A stretch of 64,000 bases of DNA from Streptomyces sp. R33 (GTDB taxonomy: Bacteria; Actinomycetota; Actinomycetes; Streptomycetales; Streptomycetaceae): contig NZ_CP165727.1 in NCBI RefSeq assembly GCF_041200175.1, positions 3,695,501 through 3,759,500 of the forward strand, written 5' to 3'. This document shows positions 32,607 to 40,685 of the stretch, piece after piece. The first letter of the stretch is position 1, and the number at the start of each line of letters is the position of its first letter. The notes below the pieces were generated by a model. It had not been told where the DNA came from, did not search any database, and saw nothing but the letters and a program-made list of their open reading frames with translations. The position numbers were made by a program, and so were the translations under genes.

Positions 32607-32629
32607 CCAGGGAACCCCGAGTTCCCTGG
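32607..32629 (+). promoter_or_regulatory. leader hairpin upstream of the M23 peptidase gene
   Basis: Perfect 9-bp stem (32607-32615 with 32621-32629), 5-nt loop, 39 bp before the start codon and 25 bp after a plausible promoter (TTGTCG at 32562, GTACAGT at 32584). No T-run, so an attenuator is doubtful; mRNA stability or binding control is possible. I found no ydaO-type consensus here. Confidence 0.35.
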
Positions 32630-32667
32630 CCACCCAGGCCCCCACTGCCGAGGCGAAAGAGAAGTTG

Positions 32668-34236
32668 GTGAACGACCGCCCCTCGTCGGGCCTGTACCCC
32701 GATTCCGGGTACGACGGCCTTTCCGACACCACTTTCGCTGGTGACTCGGCCTACGTTTCCTACGAAACGCAGGGCCAGGGGTACGACTACGCCTCCTACG
32801 AGACCGGTGCGTACGACTCCACCGCCTGGTCCGTCCAGGGCAGTTACCCGCAGGACGGCAGCTACCTGTCGACCATCCCCGCCCAGGGCGGCGCCACCGA
32901 GGACGCCGGCACCGGACAGTGGGATGCGAACGCCTGGAACCAGCCGACCGCCAGCACGGACTACCAGGCCACCGCCTTCGGCTACGAGCAGACCGGGCAG
33001 GCCGCGCAGACCGGGCAGTGGGCGATGCCGGGTTACGGCACCACGGGCACCGAGACCGGCGCGTACGACGCCACCGCCTGGAACACCGTCCCGCAGCACG
33101 AGCAGCAGACCCAGACCTTCTCGTACGACTACCAGTACGAGTACCAGCAGCAGCACGAGGCGCAGCCGCAGCAGCAGCACCAGGACGCGGCTTACGCATA
33201 CGAGACGCCGACCGCCCCCGCCGCCGACGTCTACAGCGAGACCGCCGTCTTCGAGGTCATCGGCAACGAAGGCCCCGACCCGGACCACGGCCTCGACCAC
33301 GGCGGCCACGACCACGACTTCGGGCTCGATCTCGATCTCGATTCCGACCTCGCGGCCGCCCCGGTGCACGACCTGCCCACCCAGGCCATGCCGGTCACCC
33401 CGGCCGCCGCGCCCGTTCCGCGCGGTTCGCGCCGCGCGGGCGCGAAGACCAAGTCGGCGTCCACGTCCGCTTCCCCGTCCGGAAGCGGCGGCAACAGCCG
33501 GCGCCGCAGCCCGGCGAAGCGTTCCGCCCTGCTGACCGTGGCCGTGCCCTCCGCCTGCGTGATGGGCGTCGCCGGTGTCGCGGCCGCCTCCGTCGGCGGA
33601 CTCACCGCCGCGGACAAGCCCGCCGACGACACCACCACGATGGCCGCGCCCGACCCGGCCTCGGTGAAGCCCGTTGCGGCGAACAGCAAGCTCGACACCC
33701 AGCTGACGGCGCTCAGCGCCGACGCGGGCGACTTCGCGGACCGCGCGAGCCGCACGCAGGAGCGCATCGACCTGCGCCAGCGCCAGGAAGAGGAAAAGAA
33801 GAAGAAGGCGGAGGAGGAGGCGGCCAAGGAGGCGGCCCGCCCCAAGTTCGCGATCCCGGTCGAACAGCACGGCCTCAGCGCCAGCTTCGGCCAGGCCGGC
33901 GGCATGTGGATGTCCGTGCACACCGGCATCGACTTCCCGGTCTCCTACGGCACCCCGGTCATGGCCGCCACCGACGGCACCGTGCGCACCCAGTGGAACA
34001 GCGCCTACGGCAACATGGCCATAGTGACCTCGCCCGACGGCACCGAGACCTGGTACTGCCACCTCAGCAGCACCAAGATCCGGTCCGGCAAGGTCAAGGC
34101 GGGCGACGTCATCGCCTACTCGGGCAACTCCGGCAACTCCACCGGCCCGCACCTCCACTTCGAGGTACGGCCGGGCGGCGGCTCGGCGATCGACCCCCTG
34201 CCCTGGCTCCGCAGCCACGGCCTGGACCCGACCTGA
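32668..34236 (+). CDS. membrane-anchored M23 family metallopeptidase
   Basis: 522 residues from GTG 32668. Residues 1-270 are hydrophilic, rich in Tyr/Gln/Ser/Thr (YETQGQGYDYASYETG, QQQHEAQPQQQHQD), then one membrane helix (about 288-312), a charged coiled-coil (QRQEEEKKKKAEEEAAKEAA) and the C-terminal LytM/M23 domain with HTGID (His 418, Asp 422), YCHLS and HLHFEV (His 495, His 497), the complete zinc-endopeptidase set. It should cut peptide cross-links of peptidoglycan outside the membrane. The long cytoplasmic N-terminus is unusual. GTG 32668 is the most likely start as upstream codons run into the lipase gene. Confidence 0.9.
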   Translation: MNDRPSSGLYPDSGYDGLSDTTFAGDSAYVSYETQGQGYDYASYETGAYDSTAWSVQGSYPQDGSYLSTIPAQGGATEDAGTGQWDANAWNQPTASTDYQATAFGYEQTGQAAQTGQWAMPGYGTTGTETGAYDATAWNTVPQHEQQTQTFSYDYQYEYQQQHEAQPQQQHQDAAYAYETPTAPAADVYSETAVFEVIGNEGPDPDHGLDHGGHDHDFGLDLDLDSDLAAAPVHDLPTQAMPVTPAAAPVPRGSRRAGAKTKSASTSASPSGSGGNSRRRSPAKRSALLTVAVPSACVMGVAGVAAASVGGLTAADKPADDTTTMAAPDPASVKPVAANSKLDTQLTALSADAGDFADRASRTQERIDLRQRQEEEKKKKAEEEAAKEAARPKFAIPVEQHGLSASFGQAGGMWMSVHTGIDFPVSYGTPVMAATDGTVRTQWNSAYGNMAIVTSPDGTETWYCHLSSTKIRSGKVKAGDVIAYSGNSGNSTGPHLHFEVRPGGGSAIDPLPWLRSHGLDPT

Positions 34237-34275
34237 GTCGATAGGCCGACCGACAGGGCGACCGACAGGCCGACA

Positions 34276-34302
34276 GGCCGGGGAACCATCGATCCCCCGG
34301 CC
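34276..34302. terminator. bidirectional terminator between the M23 gene and pcrA
   Basis: Stem GGCCGGGG (34276-34283) with CCCCGGCC (34295-34302), 11-nt loop, between convergent stop codons. Upstream are short GACCGACAGG repeats. Confidence 0.75.
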
Positions 34303-34314
34303 CCCGCCTCCCCG

Positions 34315-36807
34315 TTACAGCTTCTGCACCGGCGCGTAGCGCAGCAGCAGGCGCTTCGGCTTGTCGTCCCCGAAGTCGACCGTGGCCTGCGCGTCCGCGC
34401 CGGCGCCCCGGACCTCCATGACCGTGCCCAGCCCGAACTGATCGTGCGTGACCCGGTCCCCGACGGCCAGCGCGATGACAGGCTTGTCGGCGGCCCGGCG
34501 CGTCGCGAACCCGGACGGCCCCGACTTCGTGCGCGACGAGGACAGGAACGCCTCCGGCGAGGTGCCGAACGTGGCCTTCCCGCCCCCCGAGCCGGACGAG
34601 CCGTATCCCGAGCCCGAACTCCGCATCGGGCCGGCCGGCTTCTGCGCGGCGCCCGTGCGCTTCCACTGCAGGTACTCCGCCGGGATCTCCTCGAGGAACC
34701 GCGACGGCGGGTTGTACGAGGGGGTGCCCCACGCGCTGCGCATGCTGGAGCGGGTCAGGTACAGCCGCTCGCGCGCCCGCGTGATGCCGACGTACGCGAG
34801 GCGGCGCTCCTCCTCCAGCTCCTTGGTCTGGCCCAGCGCCCGCATGTGCGGGAAGACCCCGTCCTCCATGCCGGTCAGGAAGACCACCGGGAACTCGAGG
34901 CCCTTGGCGGTGTGCAGGGTCATCAGCGTGATGACGCCCGAGCCGTCCTCGTCCTCGTCCGGGATCTGGTCGGAGTCGGCGACGAGCGCGACCTGCTCCA
35001 GGAACTCCGCGAGCGTGCCCGGGTTGTCTTCCCCTCGGGCCTGCTCGAACTCCAGGGCCACGGCCGCGAGTTCCTGGAGGTTCTCGATGCGCGTCTCGTC
35101 CTGCGGGTCGGTCGAGGCCTGCAGCTCGGCGAGGTAGCCCGTACGCTCCAGCACCGCTTCCAGGACCACCGCCGGGCCCGCGCCCGAGTCGACGATCGTG
35201 CGGAGCTCCTCCATCAGCACGTTGAACCGCTTCACCGCGTTGGTCGAGCGCGCGGCCATGCCGAACGCCTCGTCCACGCGCCGCAGCGCCTGCGGGAAGG
35301 TGATCTTCTCGCGCATCGCGAGCGCGTCGATCATCGCTTCGGCGCGCTCGCCGATACCGCGCTTCGGCACGTTCAGGATCCGGCGCAGCGGGACGTTGTC
35401 CTCCGGGTTCGCCAGGACGCGCAGGTACGCGAGGACGTCCCGGACCTCCTTGCGCTCGTAGAAGCGGACGCCGCCGACGACCTTGTACGGGAGTCCGACG
35501 CGGATGAAGATCTCCTCGAACACGCGTGACTGCGCGTTCGTCCGGTAGAAGATCGCCACGTCGCCCGCCTTGGCGTCGCCCGCGTCCGTCAGCCGGTCGA
35601 TCTCGTCGGCGACGAACTGCGCCTCGTCGTGCTCGGTGTCCGCGACGTAGCCGGTGATGACGGCTCCGGAGCCGGCCTCGGTCCACAGGTTCTTGGCGCG
35701 GCGGTTCTCGTTGCGCTCGATGACCGCGTTGGCGGCGGAGAGGATCGTCTGCGTGGAGCGGTAGTTCTGCTCCAGCAGGATCGTCGTCGCGTCCTTGTAG
35801 TCCTCCTCGAACTGGAGGATGTTGCGGATGGTCGCACCGCGGAAGGCGTAGATCGACTGGTCGGCGTCACCCACCACGCACAGCTCGGCCGGCGGCAGGT
35901 CCGGGTAACCGGTGCCGACGAGCTCGCGCACCAGCGTGTACTGGGCGTGGTTGGTGTCCTGGTACTCGTCCACCAGGACGTGCCGGAAGCGCCGCCGGTA
36001 GTGCTCGGCGACGTCCGGGAACGCCTGGAGCAGGTGCACCGTGGTCATGATGATGTCGTCGAAGTCGAGCGCGTTGGCCTCGCGCAGCCGCCCCTGGTAC
36101 ATCGCGTACGCCTGGGCGAGCGTCTTCTCGAAGCCGTCGGCGGCCTGGCCGGCGAAGGCGTCCTCGTCGATGAGCTCGTTCTTGAGGTTCGAGATCTTGG
36201 CGTTGAAGGCCTTGGGCGGGAACTTCTTCGGGTCCAGGTCCAGGTCACGGCAGACCAGCGCCATCAGGCGCTTCGAGTCGGCCGCGTCGTAGATCGAGAA
36301 CGACGAGGTGAAGCCGAGCCGCTTCGACTCGCGGCGCAGGATGCGCACGCACGCGCTGTGGAAGGTGGACACCCACATGGCGTTGGCGCGCGGGCCGACC
36401 AGGCCCTCGACGCGCTCCTTCATCTCGCCGGCGGCCTTGTTGGTGAAGGTGATCGCCAGGATCTGGCCCGGGTGGACGTTCCGCGCGGCCAGGAGGTGGC
36501 CGATGCGGTGGGTCAGCACCCGGGTCTTGCCGGAGCCGGCGCCGGCCACGATGAGCAGCGGGGAGCCGGCGTGCACGACGGCCGCGGCCTGCTGCTCGTT
36601 CAGACCGTGCAGGAGGGTCGCGGGGTCGATGACGGGCTTCGGGGAGCCGTCCCGGTAGTACGCGTCCCCGCTCATGGGCGCATCGAAGCGGCCCCCGAAG
36701 AGATCGTCCGCTCCCGGCTCCGGGGCGGCGTGCTCCTCGGGCGGCGGAGGGACCTCGTCGGAGGGGGTGAGGTCCGCCAGGAAACTGTCGTCAAAGAGGC
36801 TGCTCAT
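34315..36807 (-). CDS. pcrA: ATP-dependent DNA helicase of the UvrD/PcrA family
   Basis: 830 residues, superfamily-1 3-prime to 5-prime helicase for nucleotide-excision and replication-fork repair. Motifs in order: Q-motif LNEQQAAAV (69-77), Walker A AGAGSGKT (88-95), VDEYQDTNHAQ, VVGDADQSIYAFRGA, EQNYRSTQTIL, LMTLHTAKGLEFPVVF and YVGITRARERLYL. The last 100 residues are a flexible Gly/Ser region and a PcrA-type C-terminal DYDFGDD-like tail (VGDRVTHDQFGLGTVM). ATG 36807 overlaps the ArsR stop by 17 nt, so an arsR-pcrA operon is likely. Confidence 0.96.
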   Translation of the reverse strand: MSSLFDDSFLADLTPSDEVPPPPEEHAAPEPGADDLFGGRFDAPMSGDAYYRDGSPKPVIDPATLLHGLNEQQAAAVVHAGSPLLIVAGAGSGKTRVLTHRIGHLLAARNVHPGQILAITFTNKAAGEMKERVEGLVGPRANAMWVSTFHSACVRILRRESKRLGFTSSFSIYDAADSKRLMALVCRDLDLDPKKFPPKAFNAKISNLKNELIDEDAFAGQAADGFEKTLAQAYAMYQGRLREANALDFDDIIMTTVHLLQAFPDVAEHYRRRFRHVLVDEYQDTNHAQYTLVRELVGTGYPDLPPAELCVVGDADQSIYAFRGATIRNILQFEEDYKDATTILLEQNYRSTQTILSAANAVIERNENRRAKNLWTEAGSGAVITGYVADTEHDEAQFVADEIDRLTDAGDAKAGDVAIFYRTNAQSRVFEEIFIRVGLPYKVVGGVRFYERKEVRDVLAYLRVLANPEDNVPLRRILNVPKRGIGERAEAMIDALAMREKITFPQALRRVDEAFGMAARSTNAVKRFNVLMEELRTIVDSGAGPAVVLEAVLERTGYLAELQASTDPQDETRIENLQELAAVALEFEQARGEDNPGTLAEFLEQVALVADSDQIPDEDEDGSGVITLMTLHTAKGLEFPVVFLTGMEDGVFPHMRALGQTKELEEERRLAYVGITRARERLYLTRSSMRSAWGTPSYNPPSRFLEEIPAEYLQWKRTGAAQKPAGPMRSSGSGYGSSGSGGGKATFGTSPEAFLSSSRTKSGPSGFATRRAADKPVIALAVGDRVTHDQFGLGTVMEVRGAGADAQATVDFGDDKPKRLLLRYAPVQKL

Positions 36808-37138
36808 CGCTTTCCGAGTCTAGAGGGCGGGACCGACACGCCAGTACGAGTTCCAGCAGACCGGGGAAACGCAGCTCTAGGTCGTCCCTGCGCAGCGTGA
36901 GGTAGAGCCTGCGGCCCTGCGGGCGCCGGCGGATCACCCCGCCCTCGCGGAGCGTCTTGAGGTGGTGCGTGACGCTGGACCTGGGCAGGTCGGGCACCAC
37001 CTCGCCGCAGGACATCTCCTCGCCGGAGGCGAGCTTGCGCACGATCTCGAGGCGGGCGGGATGCCCGAGGGCCGCGAGCACCCCGGCCAGGTCGAGGTCC
37101 TCGACGCGGGGGTGGGTCGGCTCGGCGGCGGCAGGCAT
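36791..37138 (-). CDS. ArsR-family winged-helix regulator
   Basis: 115 residues from ATG 37138. Contains VLAALGHPARLEIVRKLASGEEMSCGEV and a recognition helix DLPRSSVTHHLKTLREGGVIRRR, the ArsR signature. The only cysteine in the CGEV segment is not enough to propose a metal site. Its coding end overlaps the pcrA start by 17 nt; it diverges from a small membrane protein gene. It may regulate itself and pcrA, or the divergent gene. Confidence 0.88.
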   Translation of the reverse strand: MPAAAEPTHPRVEDLDLAGVLAALGHPARLEIVRKLASGEEMSCGEVVPDLPRSSVTHHLKTLREGGVIRRRPQGRRLYLTLRRDDLELRFPGLLELVLACRSRPLDSESDEQPL

Positions 37139-37228
37139 GCCGCCACTGTACGCAGATCTCGTACGGCCCCTCCCGGGCGGGCCGACCCGCCTCCGGGGCC
37201 GGCCGGGAGCCCCCGTACGCTCGGCGCC

Positions 37229-37582
37229 ATGGACGTACTCATCAATGTCTTCGTGGGCCTGCACATCATCGGTATCGCCTCCCTCCTGGGCGGCTTCCTG
37301 ACCCAGATGAAGGCGATGAGCGCCGGCACCGCCCGCTTCGTGCCCGCGATGCTGCACGGCGCGCTGACGATGCTCGTCACGGGCGTCCTGCTGGTCGGCT
37401 TCCGCGAGATGGACGGCGGCCACGTCAACAACATCAAGATCGGCGTGAAGCTCGCCGTCCTCTTCGTGATCCTCGCCCTCGTCTACGTGAAGCGGGACGA
37501 GGAGCGGGTGGACAAGGCGCTGTTCGGTGCGGTCGGCGGACTGACCGTGGTCAATATCTTCATCGCCGTCCTCTGGCGCTGA
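37229..37582 (+). CDS. small polytopic membrane protein
   Basis: 117 residues with four helices (VLINVFVGLHIIGIASLLGGF, MLHGALTMLVTGVLLVGF, GVKLAVLFVILALVYV, ALFGAVGGLTVVNIFIAVLW) and one cytoplasmic KRDEERVDK loop. No family motif and function unknown. ATG 37229 has no Shine-Dalgarno; TACGCT (37216-37221) ends 7 nt before it, so it may be leaderless. Divergent from the ArsR gene, a usual position for an ArsR target. Confidence 0.8.
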   Translation: MDVLINVFVGLHIIGIASLLGGFLTQMKAMSAGTARFVPAMLHGALTMLVTGVLLVGFREMDGGHVNNIKIGVKLAVLFVILALVYVKRDEERVDKALFGAVGGLTVVNIFIAVLWR

Positions 37583-37718
37583 TCCGCAAGCGCCACATCC
37601 GGTCACGTCGGGTCACGTCAGAGCACTTGCGATCATCTCGTCATCCGACCGTTACCTGCAGGTCTAGCGTCCTCCTCCAAGCACCGAGCTCCCGAGCGAG
37701 GAAGGACGTGAGGCCCTC

Positions 37719-38759
37719 GTGGCCAGTCACCGAAAGCCCAGGCAGCGCCCGCTCTCCCGCGGCACCGTACGCACCGCCGCCACGCTCGCCCTCGCGGGCG
37801 CTGCCACCGCCACCGCCTTCGAAGGCACCTCGCAGGCCGACCCCCAGCAGACGCCCTCCCTGGTGAAGGCCGAGGTGGACCGGCTCTACGAGGAGGCCGA
37901 GGCGGCGACCGAGCGGTACAACGGGGCGAAGGAGAAGGCCGACGAGGCCCAGCACGCGCTCGACGCGCTGCGCGACGAGACCGCCCGCAAGACCGACCGG
38001 CTCAACACGGCCCGCAGGGCTCTCGGCTCCCTGGCCGCCGGCCAGTACCGCAGCGGCGGCCTGGGACCCGCCATGCAGCTGGCCCTCGCCGCGGACCCGC
38101 AGGAGTACCTCGACCGGGCCTCGTTCCTCACCCGGACCGGCGACCGCAGTGCCGCCGAGGTCTCCTCCGTACGGCGTCGGCTCGACGAGGTCGGCGAGCT
38201 CAGGGACCAGGCCGCCGGCCGGCTCGCCGACCTGCGCGCCCGCGAGGGCGAGCTCGCCGGGTACAAGGCCACCGTCGAGGGCAAGCTCGCCGCCGCCAAG
38301 CGGCTGCTGGCCAAGCTCACCGCCGAGGAGCGGGCCGCGTACGAGGCTCAGTCGGCCGGCGCGGCCCCGGCCGGTCCGCGCGCCACGACACCCCCGGCGC
38401 CTGCGGACGGTACGCGCGCCGCGCGCGCGGTGGCGTTCGCGTACGGGGCGATCGGCAAGCCGTACGTCTGGGGCGCGACGGGACCGGGCTCCTTCGACTG
38501 CTCCGGGCTGACCCAGGCGGCCTGGCGCTCGGCCGGGGTCTCCCTGCCCCGCACCACGTACACCCAGATCAACGCCGGGCAGCGCGTCTCGCGCGACCAG
38601 CTGGCCCCCGGCGACCTGGTCTTCTTCTACTCCGGGGTCACCCACGTCGGCCTGTACATCGGCGACGGCCAGATGATCCACGCCCCCCGCCCCGGCTCGA
38701 CGGTCCGCGTGGCCCCGGTCGACTCCATGCCCTGGGCGGGCGCCTCCCGCCCGGCGTAG
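37719..38759 (+). CDS. secreted NlpC/P60 peptidoglycan endopeptidase
   Basis: 346 residues. Signal-like N-terminus (RGTVRTAATLALAGAATATA), then a long coiled-coil (about 50-215, KAEVDRLYEEAEAATERYNGAKEKADE) and the C-terminal NlpC/P60 domain starting ARAVAFAYGAIGKPYVWGATG with Cys 261 in FDCSGLT, His 309 in THVGLYIG and the third His in MIHAP. The coiled-coil plus NlpC layout is that of RipA/CwlS-type D,L-endopeptidases used in cell separation. GTG 37719 with GAGG about 6 nt upstream. Monocistronic, facing an esterase gene. Confidence 0.93.
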   Translation: MASHRKPRQRPLSRGTVRTAATLALAGAATATAFEGTSQADPQQTPSLVKAEVDRLYEEAEAATERYNGAKEKADEAQHALDALRDETARKTDRLNTARRALGSLAAGQYRSGGLGPAMQLALAADPQEYLDRASFLTRTGDRSAAEVSSVRRRLDEVGELRDQAAGRLADLRAREGELAGYKATVEGKLAAAKRLLAKLTAEERAAYEAQSAGAAPAGPRATTPPAPADGTRAARAVAFAYGAIGKPYVWGATGPGSFDCSGLTQAAWRSAGVSLPRTTYTQINAGQRVSRDQLAPGDLVFFYSGVTHVGLYIGDGQMIHAPRPGSTVRVAPVDSMPWAGASRPA

Positions 38760-38775
38760 GGCCGGCGCCGGCCTA
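38756..38775. terminator. compact inverted repeat spanning the two convergent stop codons
   Basis: GTAGG-GCCGGC then GCCGGC-CTAC (38756-38775) pairs almost perfectly (one bulged base); the arms carry the TAG stops of the NlpC and esterase genes. A weak but likely bidirectional terminator in a 13-bp gap. Confidence 0.5.
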
Positions 38776-39885
38776 CGGCGCCTTGACCTGCGTGCTCAGC
38801 CAGCCGAAGGTCTGCGGGATCTGCTTCGACCACGAGTCGAGGTTGTGGCCGCCGACCACCTTCTCCGCGTGCACCGTGGTCGGGTTCTGCGCGATGGCCT
38901 TGAGGTCCGTGCCGGACAGGTAGCCGTCCTGCTCGGCCCCCGACATCCACAGCGCGACGGCCGGCGGCGCGGGCGCGGCCTTGAGCAGGGCCTTCAGGTT
39001 GTGGGTGCGCCGCATCTCCGGGTCCTGGGCGACCAGCGAGGTGGGCTCCTGGCCCGGGTCGTTGTAGCCGGACAGGGAGACGGCCGCGCTGTACCGGTCG
39101 GGGTGGAGGATGCCCAGCTTGGCGGCGCAGTACGCGCCCGCCGAGTACCCGGCGACGCCCCAGGTGCGGGCCTCGTCCGACGCCCGGAAGTTGTCGACGA
39201 CCATCTTGCGGACGTCGACGCTGAACCAGCTGTCCGCGTTGACCTTGCCGGGGATGTTCGCGCAGCCGGTGTCGCCGTTGCCCAGCAGCATGGCGCGCGG
39301 CGAGACCAGGATGAACGGCTGCACCTTGCCGCTCTTCATCAGCGGCTCCAGCACCTCGTGCGCCTTGAGCCCCTGGAACCAGGACTTGCCCGTCCCCGGT
39401 ATGCCCGGGATCAGCTCGACCACGGGGAACTTCTTGTTCTTGAACGCCGGGTCGTCGTACTGCGGCGGGAGCCAGACCATGACCTCGCCCTTGACCCCGG
39501 AGATCTTGCCGTTGAGCTCGGTCTTCTTGACCCGGCCGCCGAGGCCGTCGACCGGCTGGAACTCCTGGAGCATCTTCGGCTCCGCCTTGACCTCCGTGGC
39601 CTTCTTCCCGCCGAGCCCGTCCGGGCCCAGGTCGGGGGCGGCGGTGACGTACTTGCCGGTGCCGAGCAGATCGCTCCAGGAGTTGTAGAAGGTCTCCTGC
39701 CGGTTCACCGCGATGAACACCAGCGCAACGGCGGTGACCTGGGCGAACAGCACCATCAGGGCGCGGGTCGACACACGTACGACGGCGGGGCCGCGCACCT
39801 TGCTCCACACGGCCAGCGGCAGGACGACGGCGATCGCCGTGAGGACGATCGCCGTCGCGAAGAGGGGGATCCCGGTCAAGCTCAT
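38773..39885 (-). CDS. membrane-anchored antigen-85/esterase-D-like alpha/beta hydrolase
   Basis: 370 residues from ATG 39885 (TTG or GTG starts just upstream possible). Two N-terminal hydrophobic helices (ATAIVLTAIAVVLPLAVW, ALMVLFAQVTAVALVFIAV), then an esterase domain with VMVWLPPQYD, VVELIPGIPGT, the nucleophile GVAGYSAGAYCAAK and the His in VVGGHNLDSW. Similar to the antigen 85 / S-formylglutathione hydrolase fold. Two perfect 21-bp direct repeats lie 51-92 bp upstream and suggest regulation by the neighbouring two-component system. Substrate unknown. Confidence 0.85.
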   Translation of the reverse strand: MSLTGIPLFATAIVLTAIAVVLPLAVWSKVRGPAVVRVSTRALMVLFAQVTAVALVFIAVNRQETFYNSWSDLLGTGKYVTAAPDLGPDGLGGKKATEVKAEPKMLQEFQPVDGLGGRVKKTELNGKISGVKGEVMVWLPPQYDDPAFKNKKFPVVELIPGIPGTGKSWFQGLKAHEVLEPLMKSGKVQPFILVSPRAMLLGNGDTGCANIPGKVNADSWFSVDVRKMVVDNFRASDEARTWGVAGYSAGAYCAAKLGILHPDRYSAAVSLSGYNDPGQEPTSLVAQDPEMRRTHNLKALLKAAPAPPAVALWMSGAEQDGYLSGTDLKAIAQNPTTVHAEKVVGGHNLDSWSKQIPQTFGWLSTQVKAP

Positions 39886-39935
39886 CACGCCACCCAAGAG
39901 GGCCGCGTGACACCGCGCGGTTGCCCGCGCCCCCT

Positions 39936-39977
39936 GCGGCGTGGGTCACACGCGCGGCGGCGTGGGTCACACGCGCG
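39936..39977. repeat. two perfect tandem 21-bp repeats upstream of the esterase gene
   Basis: Each unit contains GCGTG-GGTCA-CACGC, an inverted repeat, with exact 21-bp periodicity (two helical turns). A similar GGTCACACGCGCG block occurs at the histidine kinase start (41988-42000). Confidence 0.8.
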
Positions 39978-39992
39978 CGGACCCGCACGTGC

Positions 39993-40685
39993 TCAGACCA
40001 GGCGGCGCGCCGTCGCCCAGCGGGTCAGCTCGTGCCGGTTGGACAGCTGGAGCTTCCTGAGCACCGCCGAGACGTGCGATTCCACCGTCTTCACCGAGAT
40101 GAAGAGCTGCTTGGCGATCTCCTTGTACGCGTACCCGCGCGCGATCAGCCGCAGCACCTCGCGCTCGCGCTGCGTGAGGCGGTCCAGGTCCTCGTCGACC
40201 GGCGGCGCGTCCGTCGAGGCGAAGGCGTCGAGCACGAAGCCCGCGAGCCGCGGCGAGAACACCGCGTCCCCCTCCTGCACCCGGAAGATCGAGTCCACCA
40301 GGTCGGTCCCGGTGATGGTCTTGGTGACGTACCCGCGCGCACCGCCCCGGATGACCCCGATGACGTCCTCGGCGGCGTCCGACACCGACAGGGCCAGGAA
40401 CCGCACCGGGTCCTCGGCCGCCGACATCAGCGGGGCGCAGCGCCGCAGCACCTCGGCCCCGCCGCCGCCGGGCAGGTGCACGTCGAGCAGGACCACCTCG
40501 GGCCGGGTGGCGGTGATGACGGTGACGGCCTGGTCGACGTCGGCCGCCTCGCCGACGACCTCGACGCCGGTCCGGGCGGTCTCGCCGATCTCGGCCTGCA
40601 CGCCCGTACGGAACATCCGGTGGTCGTCGACGAGCACCACCCGAACGTTCTTGGCCACTCCCCCGCTGCCGGTCTCTTCGGTCAT
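39993..40685 (-). CDS. LuxR/NarL-type response regulator
   Basis: 230 residues. Receiver domain with VVLVDDHRMFRTGV (Asp 20/21), phospho-acceptor Asp 68 in VVLLDVHLPGG, and Lys in VTKTITG; C-terminal LuxR HTH LTQREREVLRLIARGYAYKEIAKQL and VKTVESHVSAVLRKL. ATG overlaps the kinase stop as ATGA, so the two are translationally coupled. Typical of NarL-family regulators paired with envelope sensors; the divergent PspC/LiaF-like gene is the likely target. Confidence 0.95.
   Translation of the reverse strand: MTEETGSGGVAKNVRVVLVDDHRMFRTGVQAEIGETARTGVEVVGEAADVDQAVTVITATRPEVVLLDVHLPGGGGAEVLRRCAPLMSAAEDPVRFLALSVSDAAEDVIGVIRGGARGYVTKTITGTDLVDSIFRVQEGDAVFSPRLAGFVLDAFASTDAPPVDEDLDRLTQREREVLRLIARGYAYKEIAKQLFISVKTVESHVSAVLRKLQLSNRHELTRWATARRLV

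Noticed and set aside
32447..32667. ydaO (c-di-AMP) riboswitch before the M23 peptidase
   Set aside because: Such riboswitches control some Streptomyces wall hydrolases, but the conserved blocks are not seen in this leader.
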